A DNA stretch of 6,411 bases from Trebonia sp. (GTDB lineage Bacteria > Actinomycetota > Actinomycetes > Streptosporangiales > Streptosporangiaceae): NCBI GenBank assembly GCA_030038035.1, contig JASHPP010000497.1:1-6411 (forward strand). The letters are read 5' to 3'. The position numbers and the translations under genes are program-made. Of this stretch, positions 5,245 to 6,411 are shown one piece after another (position 1 is the stretch's first letter; each line of letters starts with the position of its first letter). Below the pieces are notes generated by a model. The model did no database searches and was not told the DNA's origin. It worked only from the letters and a program-made list of their open reading frames with translations.

Positions 5245-6411
5245 TCAGTCCGCCGGCGCGGCCAGGGGGTCGATCCCGGCCAGGTCCTCCCGCTTGATCC
5301 GGATCGTCACCACCGCGATGACGAGCGAGAGCAGCGCGATCACCGCCGACACCAGGTAGCCGCGGGAGAACCCGTACGCAAGCGCGTGGTTGGCCGCGGC
5401 GGTCTGCGCCGCGATCTCCTGCGCCTTCGTCAGGTGGGCGGCCCCCGCCGACGCGGCGGCGGACGCCGACCGCAAGCTGCTCGCCACCGCGCTCCACGCC
5501 ACGGTGCCAAGCACCGCGAGCCCGATCGACCCGCCGACCTGCTGGCCGGTGTTCAGCAGCGACGACGCCACCCCCGCGTCCCCGTCGGCGACCTTCGCCA
5601 GGGACACCAGCGACATCGGGACGAAGATCAGCCCCATCCCCAGGGCGGTGACCATCATCGGGCCGAGCAGGCCGCCGGTGTACGTGCTGTGCTCGGTCAG
5701 CCGGGACAGCCAGAACATCCCGCCCGCCGCGATCGCGGACCCGCCGATCATCAGCGGCCTGGCGCCGATCCGCGACACGAGCTGCGACGAGAGCGCGGAC
5801 CCGGCCATGATCATCGCGACCATCGGCAGGTAGGCCAGGCCGGACCGCAGCGGGCTGTATCCCCACACGGTCTGCACGAAGATCGTCAGGAAGAAGAACA
5901 TGCCGAAGATCGCCGTGCCGACGCACAGGCTCATCAGGTAAGACCCGGTGCGGTCACGGGACTTCAGCACCCGCACGGGCACCAGCGCGTGCCGCGACCG
6001 CGCCTCGATGATCACGAACGCCGTCAGCAGCACCACCGCGGCCGTCAGCGACACCACGACCTTCGTGTCGCCCCAGTGGGAGACCCCGTTCGAGCCGGTC
6101 GCGGCGTTGGTCAGGCCGTACACGAGGGCGCCAAGGCCCAGCGACCCGGTGATCGCCCCGGGCAGGTCGAAGTTGCCGCGCCGCCGCTGCGACTCCCCGA
6201 GCACCCGCGGCGCCAGCAGCGCGACCACCAGGCCGATCGGCACGTTCACGAAGAACACCCACCGCCAGTCCGCGTACGTGGTCAGCAGCCCGCCGGCGAT
6301 CAGGCCGACGGCCGCGCCGGAAATCGACATCGCCGCGTACACGCCCATCGCCCGGTTCCGCTGCCTGCCCTCGGGGAACGTGACCGCGATCAGCGACAGC
6401 GAGGTCGGCGC
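5245..6411 (-). CDS. MFS exporter, DHA2 (14-helix) drug:H+ antiporter type, 5' end missing
   Basis: The frame is open from the TGA at 5245 to the right edge, giving 388 visible residues. A usable ATG at 6348 is internal: the codons upstream read SLSLIAVTFPEGRQRNRAMG, a conserved DHA2 stretch, so the real start lies beyond the window and about 100-130 residues are missing from a usual length near 500. Diagnostic features are GAAVGLIAGG (visible residues 32-41, the antiporter motif C region), WRWVFFVNVPIG (49-60) and GVASSLLNTGQQVGGSIGLAVLGT (279-302). Multiple hydrophobic helices are present, with a polar loop of about 30 residues (about 312-343) before the last helix and a charged tail after it (IKREDLAGID). 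It should export small hydrophobic or cationic compounds from the cytoplasm using the proton gradient; the substrate is unknown. It is the upstream gene of a likely two-gene unit with the CMD-family protein. A regulator, often TetR or MarR type, would be expected beyond the right edge. Confidence 0.93.
   Translation of the reverse strand, partial: APTSLSLIAVTFPEGRQRNRAMGVYAAMSISGAAVGLIAGGLLTTYADWRWVFFVNVPIGLVVALLAPRVLGESQRRRGNFDLPGAITGSLGLGALVYGLTNAATGSNGVSHWGDTKVVVSLTAAVVLLTAFVIIEARSRHALVPVRVLKSRDRTGSYLMSLCVGTAIFGMFFFLTIFVQTVWGYSPLRSGLAYLPMVAMIMAGSALSSQLVSRIGARPLMIGGSAIAAGGMFWLSRLTEHSTYTGGLLGPMMVTALGMGLIFVPMSLVSLAKVADGDAGVASSLLNTGQQVGGSIGLAVLGTVAWSAVASSLRSASAAASAGAAHLTKAQEIAAQTAAANHALAYGFSRGYLVSAVIALLSLVIAVVTIRIKREDLAGIDPLAAPAD

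Noticed and set aside
5228..5926. N-terminal extension of the CMD protein
   Set aside because: The CMD frame stays open far upstream, but that stretch lies over the exporter gene on the same strand in another frame and translates to Gly/Arg/Asp-rich sequence with no family match. The family N-terminus begins at the ATG at 5227.

Overview
The window is very GC-rich, with short intergenic gaps, strong third-position G/C bias and actinobacterial protein families throughout (a large LAL-type LuxR regulator, a DHA2-type MFS pump, an FMN split-barrel protein). It fits a chromosomal segment of a filamentous or soil actinomycete; the genus cannot be told from the sequence alone. I see no tRNA, rRNA, insertion sequence, integrase, attachment site, origin or CRISPR array.

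Left part, plus strand. The end of a pyridoxamine 5'-phosphate oxidase-like gene runs in from the left edge to 449. A 215-base gap follows, holding three exact-period 31-bp tandem repeats (487-579) that each carry a 6-bp inverted repeat. A complete 964-codon LAL-family regulator occupies 665-3559, with an N-terminal ATPase and a C-terminal LuxR helix-turn-helix.

Middle, minus strand. The regulator converges on a tiny unknown gene (3572-3760 by my start choice). The two stop codons are 12 bases apart and both lie in the arms of one inverted repeat, a possible bidirectional terminator. Upstream of the tiny gene on the same strand is a 226-residue predicted lipoprotein (3857-4537). It has a Ser/Ser/Gly repeat before its membrane segment, a Gly-Ser-Pro-Ala linker and a compact C-terminal domain I do not recognise.

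Right part, minus strand. A DHA2-type MFS exporter (5245 to beyond the right edge) is followed 17 bases later by a carboxymuconolactone decarboxylase-family protein (4697-5227), probably one transcript ending at a strong hairpin (4656-4680). The pairing suggests export plus metabolism of a small molecule, but the substrate cannot be read from sequence.

Most of the window is ordinary actinobacterial content and I found no convincing undescribed multi-gene system. The parts that best repay a second look are the unknown lipoprotein with its odd N-terminus, the 31-bp hairpin repeats, and the shared convergent terminator.
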